Below are positions 25,613-35,590 of a DNA stretch of 41,216 bases, piece after piece. The notes below the pieces were generated by a model. It searched no databases, was not told the DNA's origin, and saw nothing but the letters and a program-made list of their open reading frames with translations. Location: assembly GCA_019116145.1 (NCBI GenBank), contig DXCG01000030.1, forward strand, positions 1-41,216. Reading direction: 5' to 3'. Numbering within the stretch: the first letter of the stretch is position 1; every line of letters begins with the position of its first letter. The stretch is from Candidatus Phocaeicola gallistercoris (GTDB taxonomy: Bacteria > Bacteroidota > Bacteroidia > Bacteroidales > Bacteroidaceae). A program made the position numbers and the translations under genes.

Positions 25613-26953
25613 ATGAAAATCATTATAGCCGGAGCAGGAGCTGTAGGTACCCATCTTGCCAAATTACTATCGGGAGAAAAGCAAGACATTATTCTAATGG
25701 ATGAAGACGAAACGAAACTGAGCAAACTGAACAACAATTTCGATTTAATGACCGTCAACGCATCTCCAACTTCTATATCTGGATTAAAACGGGCAGGAAT
25801 AGAAGGAGCCGACCTCTTTATCGGAGTAACACCAAATGAAAGTCAGAATATGACAGCATGTATGCTGGCTACAAATTTAGGAGCCAAAAAGACTGTTGCA
25901 AGAATCGACAACTACGAATATTTATTGCCTAAGAATAAAGATTTCTTCGCAAAACTGGGTGTACACTCATTGATTTATCCCGAAATGCTGGCTGCAAAAG
26001 AAATTGTCGATGCTTTAAAAATGAGTTGGATACGCCAATGGTGGGAATTTGCCGGTGGAGCATTAATCTTATTAGGTACTAAAATGAGAGAATCGGCAGA
26101 AATATTAAATGTCCCTTTCCGAGAATTGGGAGAAAGAAGCATACCTTTCCATATTGTAGCTATCAAAAGAGGAAATGAAACTATTATTCCGCGAGGTGAT
26201 GATGCAATACAACTAAATGACATTGTATATTTTACAACTACAAAGAAATATATTTCCTACATACAGAAAATAGCAGGAAAAGAAAACTATACCGATATTC
26301 GAGATGTCATGATAATGGGAGGAAGTCGTATTGCTGTTAGAACAGTCCAATATATGCCAGATTACATGCGTACCAAAATCATAGAAAATGACGTAAATCG
26401 CTGCAATAGACTGACAGAACTTGTAGACGATAATGTAATGATCATCAATGGTGATGGACGTGATGTAGAATTACTATTAGAAGAAGGCATAAAAAATACA
26501 GGCGCTTTTATAGCACTCACAGGAAGTTCCGAAACAAATATTCTGGCATGCTTGACTGCAAAACGAATGGGAATTAACAAAACTATTGCCGAAGTTGAGA
26601 ATATCGATTATATCAGCATGGCAGAAAGTTTAGACATAGGCACTGTCATTAATAAAAAGTTCATTGCAGCCAGCCATATCTACCAAATGATGTTAGACGC
26701 AGATGTGTCAAACGTAAAATGTTTAACTTTCGCCAATGCAGACGTAGCCGAATTTACAGTAAAAAACGGGGCACGCATCACAAAATCGTGTGTTAAAGAC
26801 ATTGGATTGCCCAAAGGGGCAACAATAGGAGGATTAATTCGCAACGGCGAAGGAATGCTTGTAACTGGAAATACAATCATCCAAGAAAACGACCATGTAG
26901 TAGTGTTTTGTTTAGGTATGATGATAAAAAAACTAGAAAAATACTTCACTTAA
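25613..26953 (+). CDS. trkA: Trk potassium uptake regulatory protein TrkA
   Basis: TrkA is the cytoplasmic nucleotide-binding ring subunit that gates the TrkH/TrkG potassium channel. The 446 residues form two RCK repeats. The first begins KIIIAGAGAVGTHLAKLLS, a Rossmann NAD-binding motif, followed by VNASPTS. The second begins VMIMGGSRIAVRTVQ with INGDGRDVELL. Each repeat ends in a TrkA-C segment (ESAEILNVPFRELGER and ITKSCVKDIGLPKGA). It is immediately downstream of dxs, so probably co-transcribed. The channel gene trkH is not next to it; the nuo operon begins 161 bases later. Confidence 0.95.
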   Translation: MKIIIAGAGAVGTHLAKLLSGEKQDIILMDEDETKLSKLNNNFDLMTVNASPTSISGLKRAGIEGADLFIGVTPNESQNMTACMLATNLGAKKTVARIDNYEYLLPKNKDFFAKLGVHSLIYPEMLAAKEIVDALKMSWIRQWWEFAGGALILLGTKMRESAEILNVPFRELGERSIPFHIVAIKRGNETIIPRGDDAIQLNDIVYFTTTKKYISYIQKIAGKENYTDIRDVMIMGGSRIAVRTVQYMPDYMRTKIIENDVNRCNRLTELVDDNVMIINGDGRDVELLLEEGIKNTGAFIALTGSSETNILACLTAKRMGINKTIAEVENIDYISMAESLDIGTVINKKFIAASHIYQMMLDADVSNVKCLTFANADVAEFTVKNGARITKSCVKDIGLPKGATIGGLIRNGEGMLVTGNTIIQENDHVVVFCLGMMIKKLEKYFT

Positions 26954-27050
26954 TTTTTCTGCCCATTAACCGATAAAAATATTTCCAAACAAAGAAATTT
27001 ACTTTTTTTATTTTTTATCCATCTCGCTAAGCTTTGTTAAAATAAATATG

Positions 27051-27058
27051 TATATTTG
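27051..27058 (+). promoter_or_regulatory. -7 box for the nuo operon
   Basis: TATATTTG is an exact -7 match 56 bases before the nuoA ATG. A TTG is present only 14 bases upstream, too close for the usual spacer. A small inverted repeat, GAATAC-ATAAAAC-GTATTC (27071-27089), lies in the leader. Confidence 0.5.
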
Positions 27059-27114
27059 CCTTGTTTTTCAGAATACATAAAACGTATTCAACAAAATCAA
27101 ATAAAAATACATAT

Positions 27115-27465
27115 ATGTTTTTCACGTTTTTAGTTGTAGCTATCTTAACAGCCGCCGTGCTGGTGGTAGCGGCACTGACGATTTCAAAACTTATTGCGCC
27201 ACATACGTTCAACCCACAAAAAGGTGAACCTTATGAGTGCGGTATTCCGACACGCGGACAATCATGGGTACAATTCAAGGCAGGCTATTATTTGTTTGCC
27301 ATTTTATTCTTGATGTTCGATATCGAAACCGTTTTTCTTTTCCCATGGGCTAATGTTGTGAATGAAATCGGTGCCTACGCATTAGTGTGTGTATCATTCT
27401 TTTTATTAGTATTAATTTTAGGCTTGGCTTACGCTTGGCGGAAAGGAGCATTAGAATGGGAATAA
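27115..27465 (+). CDS. nuoA: NADH-quinone oxidoreductase subunit A
   Basis: NuoA is a small three-helix membrane subunit of complex I located near the quinone site. At 116 residues it has the family hallmarks [11 protein letters not shown] (the cysteine loop), [12 protein letters not shown] and three hydrophobic segments. The tracked TTG start at 27061 would add 18 residues and lies just downstream of the -7 box; ATG 27115 gives the usual N-terminus. It is the first gene of the nuo operon, and its 3' end overlaps the nuoB start by 10 bases. Confidence 0.95.
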   Translation: MFFTFLVVAILTAAVLVVAALTISKLIAPHTFNPQKGEPYECGIPTRGQSWVQFKAGYYLFAILFLMFDIETVFLFPWANVVNEIGAYALVCVSFFLLVLILGLAYAWRKGALEWE

Positions 27466-28085
27466 ATAAACCAAAAATTCGCTCCATGAAGTACGACGAA
27501 TTCAAGAACAACGATTACTTGGAACGTATGGTCCAGCAATTGAACGATGATGGAGCAGGTGTCATCCTTACGACATTCGATGAGTTAATCAATTGGGGAC
27601 GAAGCAATTCCGTTTGGGGACTATTATTAGGAACTAGTTGTTGTGCAATTGAGTTTATGGCCTTAGGTGCCGCACGCTACGACATGGCACGTTTCGGGTT
27701 TGAAGTAACTCGTAATTCTCCACGTCAAGCTGATGTGCTAATCGTAATGGGAACCATTACATATCGCACAGCTCCTGTAATGAAACGTTTGTACGACCAA
27801 ATGGCAGAGCCAAAGTATGTAGTTGCGGTAGGTGGATGTACCATTTCAGGTGGACCGTTCATCAAATCGTACAATGTAGTAAATGGTATCGACAAAATTA
27901 TCCCTGTCGATGTATACATTCCTGGATGTCCTCCACGACCGGAAGCTTTCTATTATGGATTAATGCAATTACAACGCAAAATGAAAGTAGAGCGTTATCT
28001 CGGAGGCATTAACCGTAAAAACGCAGCGGACGAGCAGGTAAAACAAGAAAATGAAACAGATAAAGCGAAAGGAGGTCAGGAATGA
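27456..28085 (+). CDS. nuoB: NADH-quinone oxidoreductase subunit B
   Basis: NuoB carries the terminal [4Fe-4S] cluster N2 that passes electrons to quinone. The ligand cysteines are in [18 protein letters not shown] and [13 protein letters not shown] start at ATG 27456, which has a GGAG Shine-Dalgarno-like sequence 7 bases upstream and lies inside the last codons of nuoA. The tracked start at 27387 would extend deep into nuoA and adds a non-homologous leader. The 209-residue protein has an acidic, Lys-rich tail. Its TGA stop overlaps the nuoCD ATG (ATGA). Confidence 0.95.
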   Translation: MGINKPKIRSMKYDEFKNNDYLERMVQQLNDDGAGVILTTFDELINWGRSNSVWGLLLGTSCCAIEFMALGAARYDMARFGFEVTRNSPRQADVLIVMGTITYRTAPVMKRLYDQMAEPKYVVAVGGCTISGGPFIKSYNVVNGIDKIIPVDVYIPGCPPRPEAFYYGLMQLQRKMKVERYLGGINRKNAADEQVKQENETDKAKGGQE

Positions 28086-29701
28086 AACGTGACGATATAA
28101 TCAAGAACATACAAGGAGCCGAAATATGTCCGGGAAACGCTCAAGTCATCAAAGTTCCATTAAACAATTTCCGACGTGTTGCCGAAGGATTAAGAAATGA
28201 TCCTCAATCTCCAATGGATTTCTTACGCGATATTGTAGGTATGGATTGGGAGGAGGAAGGATTGGGAGCAATCTATTTTATGGAATCAACTGTGACGGGA
28301 GATACAATCGCTATTCGTACAACAAACACCGATCGCCAACAACCAGTACTTCCTTCGGTAAGTGATTTGTGGAAGACTGCAATCATTAAAGAGCGCGAAG
28401 TATACGATTTCTTTGGAATTGTATTTACCGGACATCCTGATATGCGACGCCTCTTCTTACGGGAAGATTGGATTGGGTGGCCGTTACGCAAAGATTACGA
28501 TATGAAATCAAACCCTCTGCGTTTAGACAATGAAATAAATGCCGACATAACAAAGGAATATCGTCTCATGCCAGACGGTTCTTTGCAGGGTTTCAATCAC
28601 CGTGTGTTCGATGAGGACGATTTTGTAGTAAGTATGGGACCTCAACATCCTTCCACTCATGGTGCGTTGCGTATGCGTATTTCACTCAACGGTGAAGTTG
28701 TAAAAAAAGTAGATCCTATATTAGGTTATATACATCGTGGGATCGAAAAAATGAACGAAAGTATGATTTACCCACAAAGTCTGGGTATGACAGACCGCTT
28801 AGATTATTTAAGTGCGCATCAAAGCCGCCACGCATTATGTACCTGTATTGAACAAGCTGCGGGAATCGAAATTTCAGAACGTGCACAATATATCCGCACG
28901 ATTATGGATGAATTGCAACGTATTGATTCTCACTTACTATTTTATTCTTGTCTGGTTTTGGATATGGGAGCCATGACTCCTTTCTTCTATGGATTCCGTG
29001 AAAGAGAAATGATTCTTGACATATTTGAAGAAACTACAGGTGGGCGCTTAATTCAACATTATAATGTAATAGGTGGAGTGCAAGATGATATCCATCCTAC
29101 TTTCTGTCAAAAAGTAAAAGATTTCATTAAACACTTACGGAAAGTCATCAAAGATTATCACGACATTTTTACCGGAAATGTTATTGCAGACACTCGTTTA
29201 AAAGGAGTAGGAATTCTAACAAAAGAAGAAGCAATCTCATTAGGATGCACTGGTGGTACAGGACGTGCAACAGGATGGGCTAACGATGTCCGTAAACGTC
29301 ATCCATACGCTTTGTACAATAAAATAGATTTCAAACAAATTACCTATAATGAATGCGACTCATTTGCACGTTATATGGTACGTATGGACGAAATCATGGA
29401 ATCATGTCGCATTATCGAGCAATTGATAGACAATATCCCAGAAGGAGAATTTCGTGTAAAAACGAAACCGATAATCAAACTACCAGAAGGGATTTGGACA
29501 TCAGCTGTAGAAACAAGCCGAGGTGAATTTGGTGTTGTTATTGAAAGTCACGGAGACAAAACTCCATATCGTATGCACTTCCGTTCTACAGGTTTACCAT
29601 TGGTACAAGCAATGGATACACTTTGCCGTGGATGGAAATTTGCCGATTTAATTGCTATTGGTGCTTCCGTAGACTTCGTAATCCCAGATATAGACCGATG
29701 A
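28082..29701 (+). CDS. nuoCD: NADH-quinone oxidoreductase subunits C and D, fused
   Basis: One 539-residue polypeptide combines the two peripheral-arm subunits that frame the quinone site. The N-terminal NuoC part (to about 150) shows [20 protein letters not shown]. The NuoD part (from about 175) begins [16 protein letters not shown], containing the conserved His of the quinone pocket, then [14 protein letters not shown] and [10 protein letters not shown], whose Tyr also lies at the quinone site. The fusion is also seen in some other bacterial lineages. The ATG overlaps the nuoB stop by 4 bases. A 52-base gap, the longest in the operon, separates it from nuoH. Confidence 0.95.
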   Translation: MKRDDIIKNIQGAEICPGNAQVIKVPLNNFRRVAEGLRNDPQSPMDFLRDIVGMDWEEEGLGAIYFMESTVTGDTIAIRTTNTDRQQPVLPSVSDLWKTAIIKEREVYDFFGIVFTGHPDMRRLFLREDWIGWPLRKDYDMKSNPLRLDNEINADITKEYRLMPDGSLQGFNHRVFDEDDFVVSMGPQHPSTHGALRMRISLNGEVVKKVDPILGYIHRGIEKMNESMIYPQSLGMTDRLDYLSAHQSRHALCTCIEQAAGIEISERAQYIRTIMDELQRIDSHLLFYSCLVLDMGAMTPFFYGFREREMILDIFEETTGGRLIQHYNVIGGVQDDIHPTFCQKVKDFIKHLRKVIKDYHDIFTGNVIADTRLKGVGILTKEEAISLGCTGGTGRATGWANDVRKRHPYALYNKIDFKQITYNECDSFARYMVRMDEIMESCRIIEQLIDNIPEGEFRVKTKPIIKLPEGIWTSAVETSRGEFGVVIESHGDKTPYRMHFRSTGLPLVQAMDTLCRGWKFADLIAIGASVDFVIPDIDR

Positions 29702-29753
29702 CAAGAAAAATAATATTCAGCGTAAGTCAATTTAAATTTAAGAATTACAAAAT

Positions 29754-30854
29754 ATGAACCAAGCATTTTTAGATTACTATAATCTACAGCCGCTATTGAC
29801 CGCTATACACACATGGTTATGCGGTTTTATGCCAGAAGGATTAGCCATTTTTCTGGAATGTGTCGTTGTAGGTATTATTATTATGGTATTATATGCCGTG
29901 CTTGCAATTATCCTCATCTATATGGAGCGTAAGGTCTGTGCAGCTTTCCAATGTCGTATTGGTCCAAACCGTGTAGGTGGAAAAGGAGGTCTCCTACAAG
30001 TTCCGGCCGACGTAATCAAGATTCTTATCAAAGAAGTTTTCAAACTGAAAAATGCCGACCAGTTCTTATACGGTTTGGCACCATTTTTAGTTATTCTTGC
30101 CTCTATTCTTACTTTTTCTTGCTTACCGTGGCATAATGGCGGTGAAATTTTAAGTATGAATATTGGTATCTTGTTTGTATTGGCAGCTTCTTCCATAGGG
30201 ATTCTAGGTATTCTGCTCGCAGGATGGAGTAGTAACAGTAAATATACACTTATCGGTGCCGTACGAAGTGGTGCAATGCTTATTAGTTATGAAATTTCTA
30301 TTGGCATTACAGTACTTACTATGGTAATGTTAAGTGGGACAATGGACATCCATGGAATTGTAACAAGCCAAGCTAATGGATGGAATATTTTTAAAGGTCA
30401 TATTGTAGCAATCGTTGCATTTATTGTTTACTTGATTGCAGGAAATGCAGAAGCCAATCGTGGTCCGTTCGACCTTGCAGAAGCAGAACAGGAATTAACA
30501 GCCGGATATCATACCGAATATTCTGGTATACATTTCGGATTTTTCTATTTAGCAGAATACTTAAATTTATTCATTACAGCCGGAATAGCAACCACACTTT
30601 TCTTAGGAGGTTGGATGCCATTGCACATTTCAGGGCTTGACGGATTCAATGCTGTAATGGATTATATACCCGGTATTGTATGGTTTTTGGGCAAAACATT
30701 CTTTGTTGTATTTCTGTTAATGTGGATACGATGGACTTATCCTCGATTACGCATTGACCAAGTATTACAATTAGAATGGAAATACATCATGCCTTTGTCA
30801 TTGCTCATTATGTTGATAATGGCTGTATGTAAAGTTTATGGACTAGTTTTTTAA
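29754..30854 (+). CDS. nuoH: NADH-quinone oxidoreductase subunit H
   Basis: NuoH is the membrane subunit that forms the heel between the quinone site and the proton-pumping arm. About eight membrane segments are apparent in 366 residues. Family signatures are YMERKVCAAFQCRIGPNRVG near residue 60, and NRGPFDLAEAEQELTAGYHTEYSG, the acidic loop facing the quinone tunnel. It follows nuoCD by 52 bases and is followed by nuoI after 12 bases. Confidence 0.96.
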   Translation: MNQAFLDYYNLQPLLTAIHTWLCGFMPEGLAIFLECVVVGIIIMVLYAVLAIILIYMERKVCAAFQCRIGPNRVGGKGGLLQVPADVIKILIKEVFKLKNADQFLYGLAPFLVILASILTFSCLPWHNGGEILSMNIGILFVLAASSIGILGILLAGWSSNSKYTLIGAVRSGAMLISYEISIGITVLTMVMLSGTMDIHGIVTSQANGWNIFKGHIVAIVAFIVYLIAGNAEANRGPFDLAEAEQELTAGYHTEYSGIHFGFFYLAEYLNLFITAGIATTLFLGGWMPLHISGLDGFNAVMDYIPGIVWFLGKTFFVVFLLMWIRWTYPRLRIDQVLQLEWKYIMPLSLLIMLIMAVCKVYGLVF

Positions 30855-30866
30855 AACAGAATTAAC

Positions 30867-31334
30867 ATGGAAAGTTTCAGCGACTATATAAAAGGATATG
30901 CCTCAGGTATTAAAAGTTTACTTGTCGGTCTACGTACTTCAATGAAAGTCTTTTTAGAGCCGAAAATCACCGAACAATATCCTGAGAACCGTCACACCAC
31001 ATTGCACATCCCTGAACGCCATCGTGCAAAGCTCACCATGATTCACGATGAAGAAAATCATCATCATTGCATAGCATGTGGATTGTGCCAAATGAACTGT
31101 CCCAATGGTACAATCAAAATTACATCAGAAATGCATGAAGGAGCTGACGGAAAAAAGAAAAAAGTATTGGTCAAATACGAGTATAACTTAGGTTCATGCA
31201 TGTTTTGTCAACTATGTGTAAACGTTTGTCCTCACAATGCTATTGAATTCACCAACGATTTCGAAAATGCAGTATTCGAGAAAAACAAACTTGTATTGAC
31301 CCTAAACCATAAAGGTTCAACCCTTGCTAAATAA
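30867..31334 (+). CDS. nuoI: NADH-quinone oxidoreductase subunit I
   Basis: NuoI is an 8Fe ferredoxin-like subunit holding clusters N6a and N6b in the peripheral arm. Both cysteine motifs are complete: CIACGLCQMNCPNG and CMFCQLCVNVCPHN (C-x2-C-x2-C-x3-CP). The protein has 155 residues and starts with an amphipathic segment (SLLVGLRTSMKVFLEP) that contacts the membrane arm. In a complex without NuoEFG these clusters are closest to the point where an external donor must enter. nuoJ starts 8 bases downstream. Confidence 0.95.
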   Translation: MESFSDYIKGYASGIKSLLVGLRTSMKVFLEPKITEQYPENRHTTLHIPERHRAKLTMIHDEENHHHCIACGLCQMNCPNGTIKITSEMHEGADGKKKKVLVKYEYNLGSCMFCQLCVNVCPHNAIEFTNDFENAVFEKNKLVLTLNHKGSTLAK

Positions 31335-31342
31335 CATAAACA

Positions 31343-31861
31343 ATGGAAATATTAACATTTCAAAATATCGTATTCAGTGTAGTGGCCATCGCTATTGCGA
31401 TATGCTCAATACTTGCTGTAACAACAGGCAAATTATTGCGTTCTGCAACATACTTGTTGTTTGTCCTTTTCGGAACTGCAGCGATATTCTTCATGTTAGG
31501 ATATACTTTCTTAGGAGCAGTCCAATTGATGGTATATGCCGGAGGTATAATCGTTTTATATGTTTTTTCAATTGCACTAACCCGATCGGACAAAGACATG
31601 AACTATAAAATCAGTAAGGCCCGTCTATTTAGTGTTTTAGCAACAACTATAATTGGAGCCGCATTAGTACTACTGCTTCTCTTCACAAATGGATTCGCTC
31701 TCAATGCTATTCCATTAGGAGATGAGCTTCCCTCTCGCGAAATAGGTCTGGCACTTGTCGGAACCGATAAATATCAATTTGTATTACCCTTCGAAGTAGT
31801 CAGCGTATTGCTACTTGCTTGTATGATAGGCGGTATTCTGATAGCCAGAAAGGAAAAATAA
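31343..31861 (+). CDS. nuoJ: NADH-quinone oxidoreductase subunit J
   Basis: NuoJ is a five-helix membrane subunit next to NuoK and NuoA. The 172-residue hydrophobic protein contains the family segment FLGAVQLMVYAGGIIVLYVF, whose pi-bulge helix is associated with conformational coupling. It is located between nuoI and nuoK with short spacers, the order typical of nuo operons. Confidence 0.93.
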   Translation: MEILTFQNIVFSVVAIAIAICSILAVTTGKLLRSATYLLFVLFGTAAIFFMLGYTFLGAVQLMVYAGGIIVLYVFSIALTRSDKDMNYKISKARLFSVLATTIIGAALVLLLLFTNGFALNAIPLGDELPSREIGLALVGTDKYQFVLPFEVVSVLLLACMIGGILIARKEK

Positions 31862-31876
31862 CAGGAGATTTTATTT

Positions 31877-32188
31877 ATGGAAATACATGTAATACACTAT
31901 TTAGTAGTCAGTACTATCATGATGTTTTGTGGTATTTACGGATTTTTCACTCGTAAAAACTTGTTGGCATTGCTCATTTCTATTGAACTTATGCTAAACG
32001 CAACAAACATTAACTTCGCCGTATTCAACCGTTATCTTTTCCAGGGGCAATTAGAAGGCCATTTCTTCACCCTGTTTGGCATTGCCATCGCCGCAGCCGA
32101 AACAGCTATAGCGATAGCCATTATTATTAATGTATATCGCAATGTAAAACAGATTTTGACTGATGACATTACCGATCTGAAAGGATAA
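31877..32188 (+). CDS. nuoK: NADH-quinone oxidoreductase subunit K
   Basis: NuoK is a three-helix subunit (103 residues) and a minor antiporter-like element. The two buried glutamates that line the central proton channel are both visible: one in LLISIELMLNATNINF and one in AIAAAETAIAIAII. It begins 15 bases after nuoJ and is followed by nuoL after 21 bases. Confidence 0.95.
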   Translation: MEIHVIHYLVVSTIMMFCGIYGFFTRKNLLALLISIELMLNATNINFAVFNRYLFQGQLEGHFFTLFGIAIAAAETAIAIAIIINVYRNVKQILTDDITDLKG

Positions 32189-32209
32189 CTAAAAAAACAA
32201 TTATTGATT

Positions 32210-34102
32210 ATGGAATATACAATTCTAATACTTGCGCTACCCGTCCTGAGTTTTTTAATATTAGGTCTAACGGGTATGTACATGAAACATCGCGTAGCGG
32301 GACTCATCGGAACACTCTCACTGACAGGTGTAACTGTATTGAGTTACCTTACCGCTTTCGAATATTTCACGGTTCCACGTACGGCTGAAGGAGTTTTTCA
32401 AACGCTAATTCCTTGGAACTTCCAATGGTTACCATTCAATACTTCACTGCACATAGATATGGGGATATTACTCGACCCTATTTCTGTCATGATGCTTGTT
32501 GTCATTTCTACAGTTAGTTTAATGGTACACATTTATTCATTCGGCTACATGAAAGGTGAAGTAGGATTCCAACGCTATTATGCGTTTCTTTCTTTATTTT
32601 CATTCTCTATGTTAGGTTTGGTACTTGCAACCAACATCTTCCAAATGTATGTATTTTGGGAGTTAGTTGGTGTATCTTCATATCTGCTTATAGGCTTTTA
32701 TTATACCAAACCCGAAGCTATTGCAGCCAGCAAGAAAGCATTCATCGTAACCCGTTTTGCCGATTTAGGCTTCCTTATCGGAATTTTAATCTATGGCTTC
32801 TACATGGGGACCTTTACATTCACACCCGAACAAGAACAATTAGTAAAATGCGGAATGATGTTACCGCTTGCATTAGGACTGATGTTCATTGGTGGTGCCG
32901 GTAAGAGTGCCATGTTCCCATTACACATTTGGTTACCCGATGCAATGGAAGGTCCTACTCCTGTTAGTGCCCTTATCCACGCAGCCACAATGGTTGTTGC
33001 CGGTGTTTATTTAGTAGCCCGAATGTTCCCGCTTTTTATCGGATATGCCCCCGAAACCTTACACATTGTAGCCTATGTTGGTGCATTTACTGCATTTTAT
33101 GCAGCATCAGTCGCCTGTGCACAAAGCGACATCAAACGTGTACTCGCATTTTCAACAATTTCACAAATTGGTTTCATGATGGTTGCATTGGGTGTATGTA
33201 CCACAGCAAACCCACATGAAGGAGGATTAGGGTATATGGCAGGAATGTTCCACCTATTCACACATGCCATGTTCAAAGCATTGTTATTCCTTGGTGCCGG
33301 ATGTATCATTCACGCTGTTCACAGCAATGAAATGTCAACAATGGGGGGATTACGCAAATACATGCCCATAACACATATCACATTCCTGATTGCATGTTTA
33401 GCTATTGCCGGTATTCCTCCATTCTCAGGGTTCTTTTCGAAAGATGAAATTCTGACAGCCTGTTTCCAGTTCAGCCCAATAATGGGATGGATCATGACAA
33501 TTATAGCAGGTATGACCGCATTCTATATGTTCCGTTTATACTATGGCATTTTCTGGGGAACAGAAAATAAAGAACTTCATGCACACCATACACCGCATGA
33601 AAGCCCATTGTCTATGACTTTCCCGTTAATGGTTTTAGCTGTTATCACAATTGTATGCGGATGGATACTTCCATTCGGCCATTTTGTTTCAGCCAACGGA
33701 CATGCATACGATATCCATTTGAATGTACAAGTAGCAATAACAAGCATTGTTGTAGCTCTTATAGCTATTGCATTAGCTACTTGGATGTACGCACGCGACA
33801 AACAGCCTGTTGCCGAAATGTTGGCAAAACGTTTCGCCACATTACATCGCGCTGCATATAAACGTTTCTATATGGATGAAATATGGTTATTCGTAACAAA
33901 GAAAATCATATTCCGCTGTATCTCTACTCCGCTTGCATGGTTCGACCGTCATGTAATTGACCAATTCATGAATTTCATGGCATGGAGTACCAATGCAGCC
34001 GGTGAAAGCGCACAACCACTACAAAATGGTAAGATTCAAAGTTACACCATGTGGTTCTTGGGTGGAATTATAGTATTAACCGTCATGTTATTAGTATTAT
34101 GA
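32210..34102 (+). CDS. nuoL: NADH-quinone oxidoreductase subunit L
   Basis: NuoL is the distal antiporter-like proton-pumping subunit with a long lateral helix at its C-terminus. The core signature is KSAMFPLHIWLPDAMEGPTPVSALIHAATMVVAG, carrying the Lys/His residues of the channel. FSKDEIL and a C-terminal amphipathic region complete the family pattern. I start at ATG 32210 (630 residues) rather than the tracked TTG two codons upstream. The stop overlaps the nuoM start (ATGA). Confidence 0.95.
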   Translation: MEYTILILALPVLSFLILGLTGMYMKHRVAGLIGTLSLTGVTVLSYLTAFEYFTVPRTAEGVFQTLIPWNFQWLPFNTSLHIDMGILLDPISVMMLVVISTVSLMVHIYSFGYMKGEVGFQRYYAFLSLFSFSMLGLVLATNIFQMYVFWELVGVSSYLLIGFYYTKPEAIAASKKAFIVTRFADLGFLIGILIYGFYMGTFTFTPEQEQLVKCGMMLPLALGLMFIGGAGKSAMFPLHIWLPDAMEGPTPVSALIHAATMVVAGVYLVARMFPLFIGYAPETLHIVAYVGAFTAFYAASVACAQSDIKRVLAFSTISQIGFMMVALGVCTTANPHEGGLGYMAGMFHLFTHAMFKALLFLGAGCIIHAVHSNEMSTMGGLRKYMPITHITFLIACLAIAGIPPFSGFFSKDEILTACFQFSPIMGWIMTIIAGMTAFYMFRLYYGIFWGTENKELHAHHTPHESPLSMTFPLMVLAVITIVCGWILPFGHFVSANGHAYDIHLNVQVAITSIVVALIAIALATWMYARDKQPVAEMLAKRFATLHRAAYKRFYMDEIWLFVTKKIIFRCISTPLAWFDRHVIDQFMNFMAWSTNAAGESAQPLQNGKIQSYTMWFLGGIIVLTVMLLVL

Positions 34103-35580
34103 ATATATTAAGTCTTTTTGTTTTAGTACCTCTACTGATGCTATTAGGATTGTGGATAGCCCGCAATTTGAATCAAGTAAGAGGAGTAATGGTTGCCGGT
34201 TCCAGTATTTTATTAGTACTGGCTGCATACCTTACCGTTTCTTATATAGGTCTCCGAAACGGAGGTGCAACCGAAGAAATGCTTTTCACAGACAGCATTA
34301 CTTGGTATGCCCCATTACATATAGCCTATTCTGTAGGAGTAGACGGCATCTCTGTTGTCATGTTATTACTGAGTGCCATTATTGTATTTACCGGAACATT
34401 TGCCTCATGGAAATTAAAGCCTCTTACCAAAGAATATTTCATGTGGTTCACTTTGTTGAGTACCGGCGTATTCGGATTCTTTATCTCTACCGACCTGTTT
34501 ACTATGTTCATGTTTTACGAAGTCGCCTTAATCCCTATGTATCTACTTATCGGCGTATGGGGAAGTGGTCGCAAGGAATATTCTGCTATGAAACTGACGT
34601 TGATGTTAATGGGTGGTTCGGCATTTCTGCTGATTGGCATTTTAGGTATTTACTATGGTGCCGGAGCAGAAACAATGAATATCCTTGAAATTGTAAAACA
34701 TCAAATACCCACCGAAATACAACGTATTTTCTTCCCATTGGTATTCCTTGGATTCGGAGTCTTAGGAGCTCTCTTCCCATTCCATACCTGGAGTCCCGAT
34801 GGTCATGCATCAGCACCTACTGCAGTATCTATGTTACATGCGGGCGTATTGATGAAACTAGGAGGTTACGGATGTTTCCGTGTTGCCATGTATTTGATGC
34901 CTACAGGTACCGCCATTTGGGGTGATTTCTTCTTAATATTGACTACAATCTCTGTTGTTTACGGAGCTTTCAGTGCAGTTGTTCAAACCGACTTGAAATA
35001 CATCAATGCTTATTCGTCTGTAAGCCACTGTGGGCTTGTATTGTTTGCCTTACTGATGGCAACTCGTGTCAGTGCTACAGGTGCTATCCTGCAAATGTTA
35101 AGCCACGGTTTGATGACAGCCCTATTCTTCGCCCTCATCGGTATGATATACGGACGAACCCATACGCGTGACATTCGCCAGTTGAGCGGTTTGATGAAAA
35201 TCATGCCTTTCTTGGCTGTAGGTTATGTAATAGCAGGTCTTGCCAACCTTGGTTTGCCGGGTTTAAGCGGTTTCATTGCAGAAATGACAGTCTTTGTAGG
35301 TTCATTCGAACATACTGATATTTTCCATCGTACATGCACCATTATTGCCACTACAAGTATTGTCATAACGGCTGTATATATTTTGCGTGTTGTCGGGAAA
35401 ATCTTATATGGTACATGTAAGAACCCGGAACATTTGAAACTGACCGATGCTACGTGGGACGAACGTCTTGCTGTGATTTGCCTTATCGTGGCAGTAGCTG
35501 GTTTAGGACTCGCTCCTTATTGGGTTAGCAATGTCATCAGCAATAGTGTCGAACCTATCATTTCACAATTAATACATTAA
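34099..35580 (+). CDS. nuoM: NADH-quinone oxidoreductase subunit M
   Basis: NuoM is the second antiporter-like pump subunit. [20 protein letters not shown] and the following [12 protein letters not shown] contain the conserved channel residues, and [16 protein letters not shown] holds the key membrane glutamate. The tracked start at 34051 lies inside nuoL and adds 16 residues. The ATG at 34099 forms an ATGA overlap with the nuoL stop and gives a normal 493-residue protein starting with a membrane segment. Confidence 0.95.
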   Translation: MNILSLFVLVPLLMLLGLWIARNLNQVRGVMVAGSSILLVLAAYLTVSYIGLRNGGATEEMLFTDSITWYAPLHIAYSVGVDGISVVMLLLSAIIVFTGTFASWKLKPLTKEYFMWFTLLSTGVFGFFISTDLFTMFMFYEVALIPMYLLIGVWGSGRKEYSAMKLTLMLMGGSAFLLIGILGIYYGAGAETMNILEIVKHQIPTEIQRIFFPLVFLGFGVLGALFPFHTWSPDGHASAPTAVSMLHAGVLMKLGGYGCFRVAMYLMPTGTAIWGDFFLILTTISVVYGAFSAVVQTDLKYINAYSSVSHCGLVLFALLMATRVSATGAILQMLSHGLMTALFFALIGMIYGRTHTRDIRQLSGLMKIMPFLAVGYVIAGLANLGLPGLSGFIAEMTVFVGSFEHTDIFHRTCTIIATTSIVITAVYILRVVGKILYGTCKNPEHLKLTDATWDERLAVICLIVAVAGLGLAPYWVSNVISNSVEPIISQLIH

Positions 35581-35590
35581 TCAAGACATT

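Noticed and set aside
34152-34688. 178-residue plus-strand ORF inside nuoM
   Set aside because: Frame shadow of NuoM; it is rich in Arg, Tyr and Cys, as expected from an out-of-frame reading of membrane codons.
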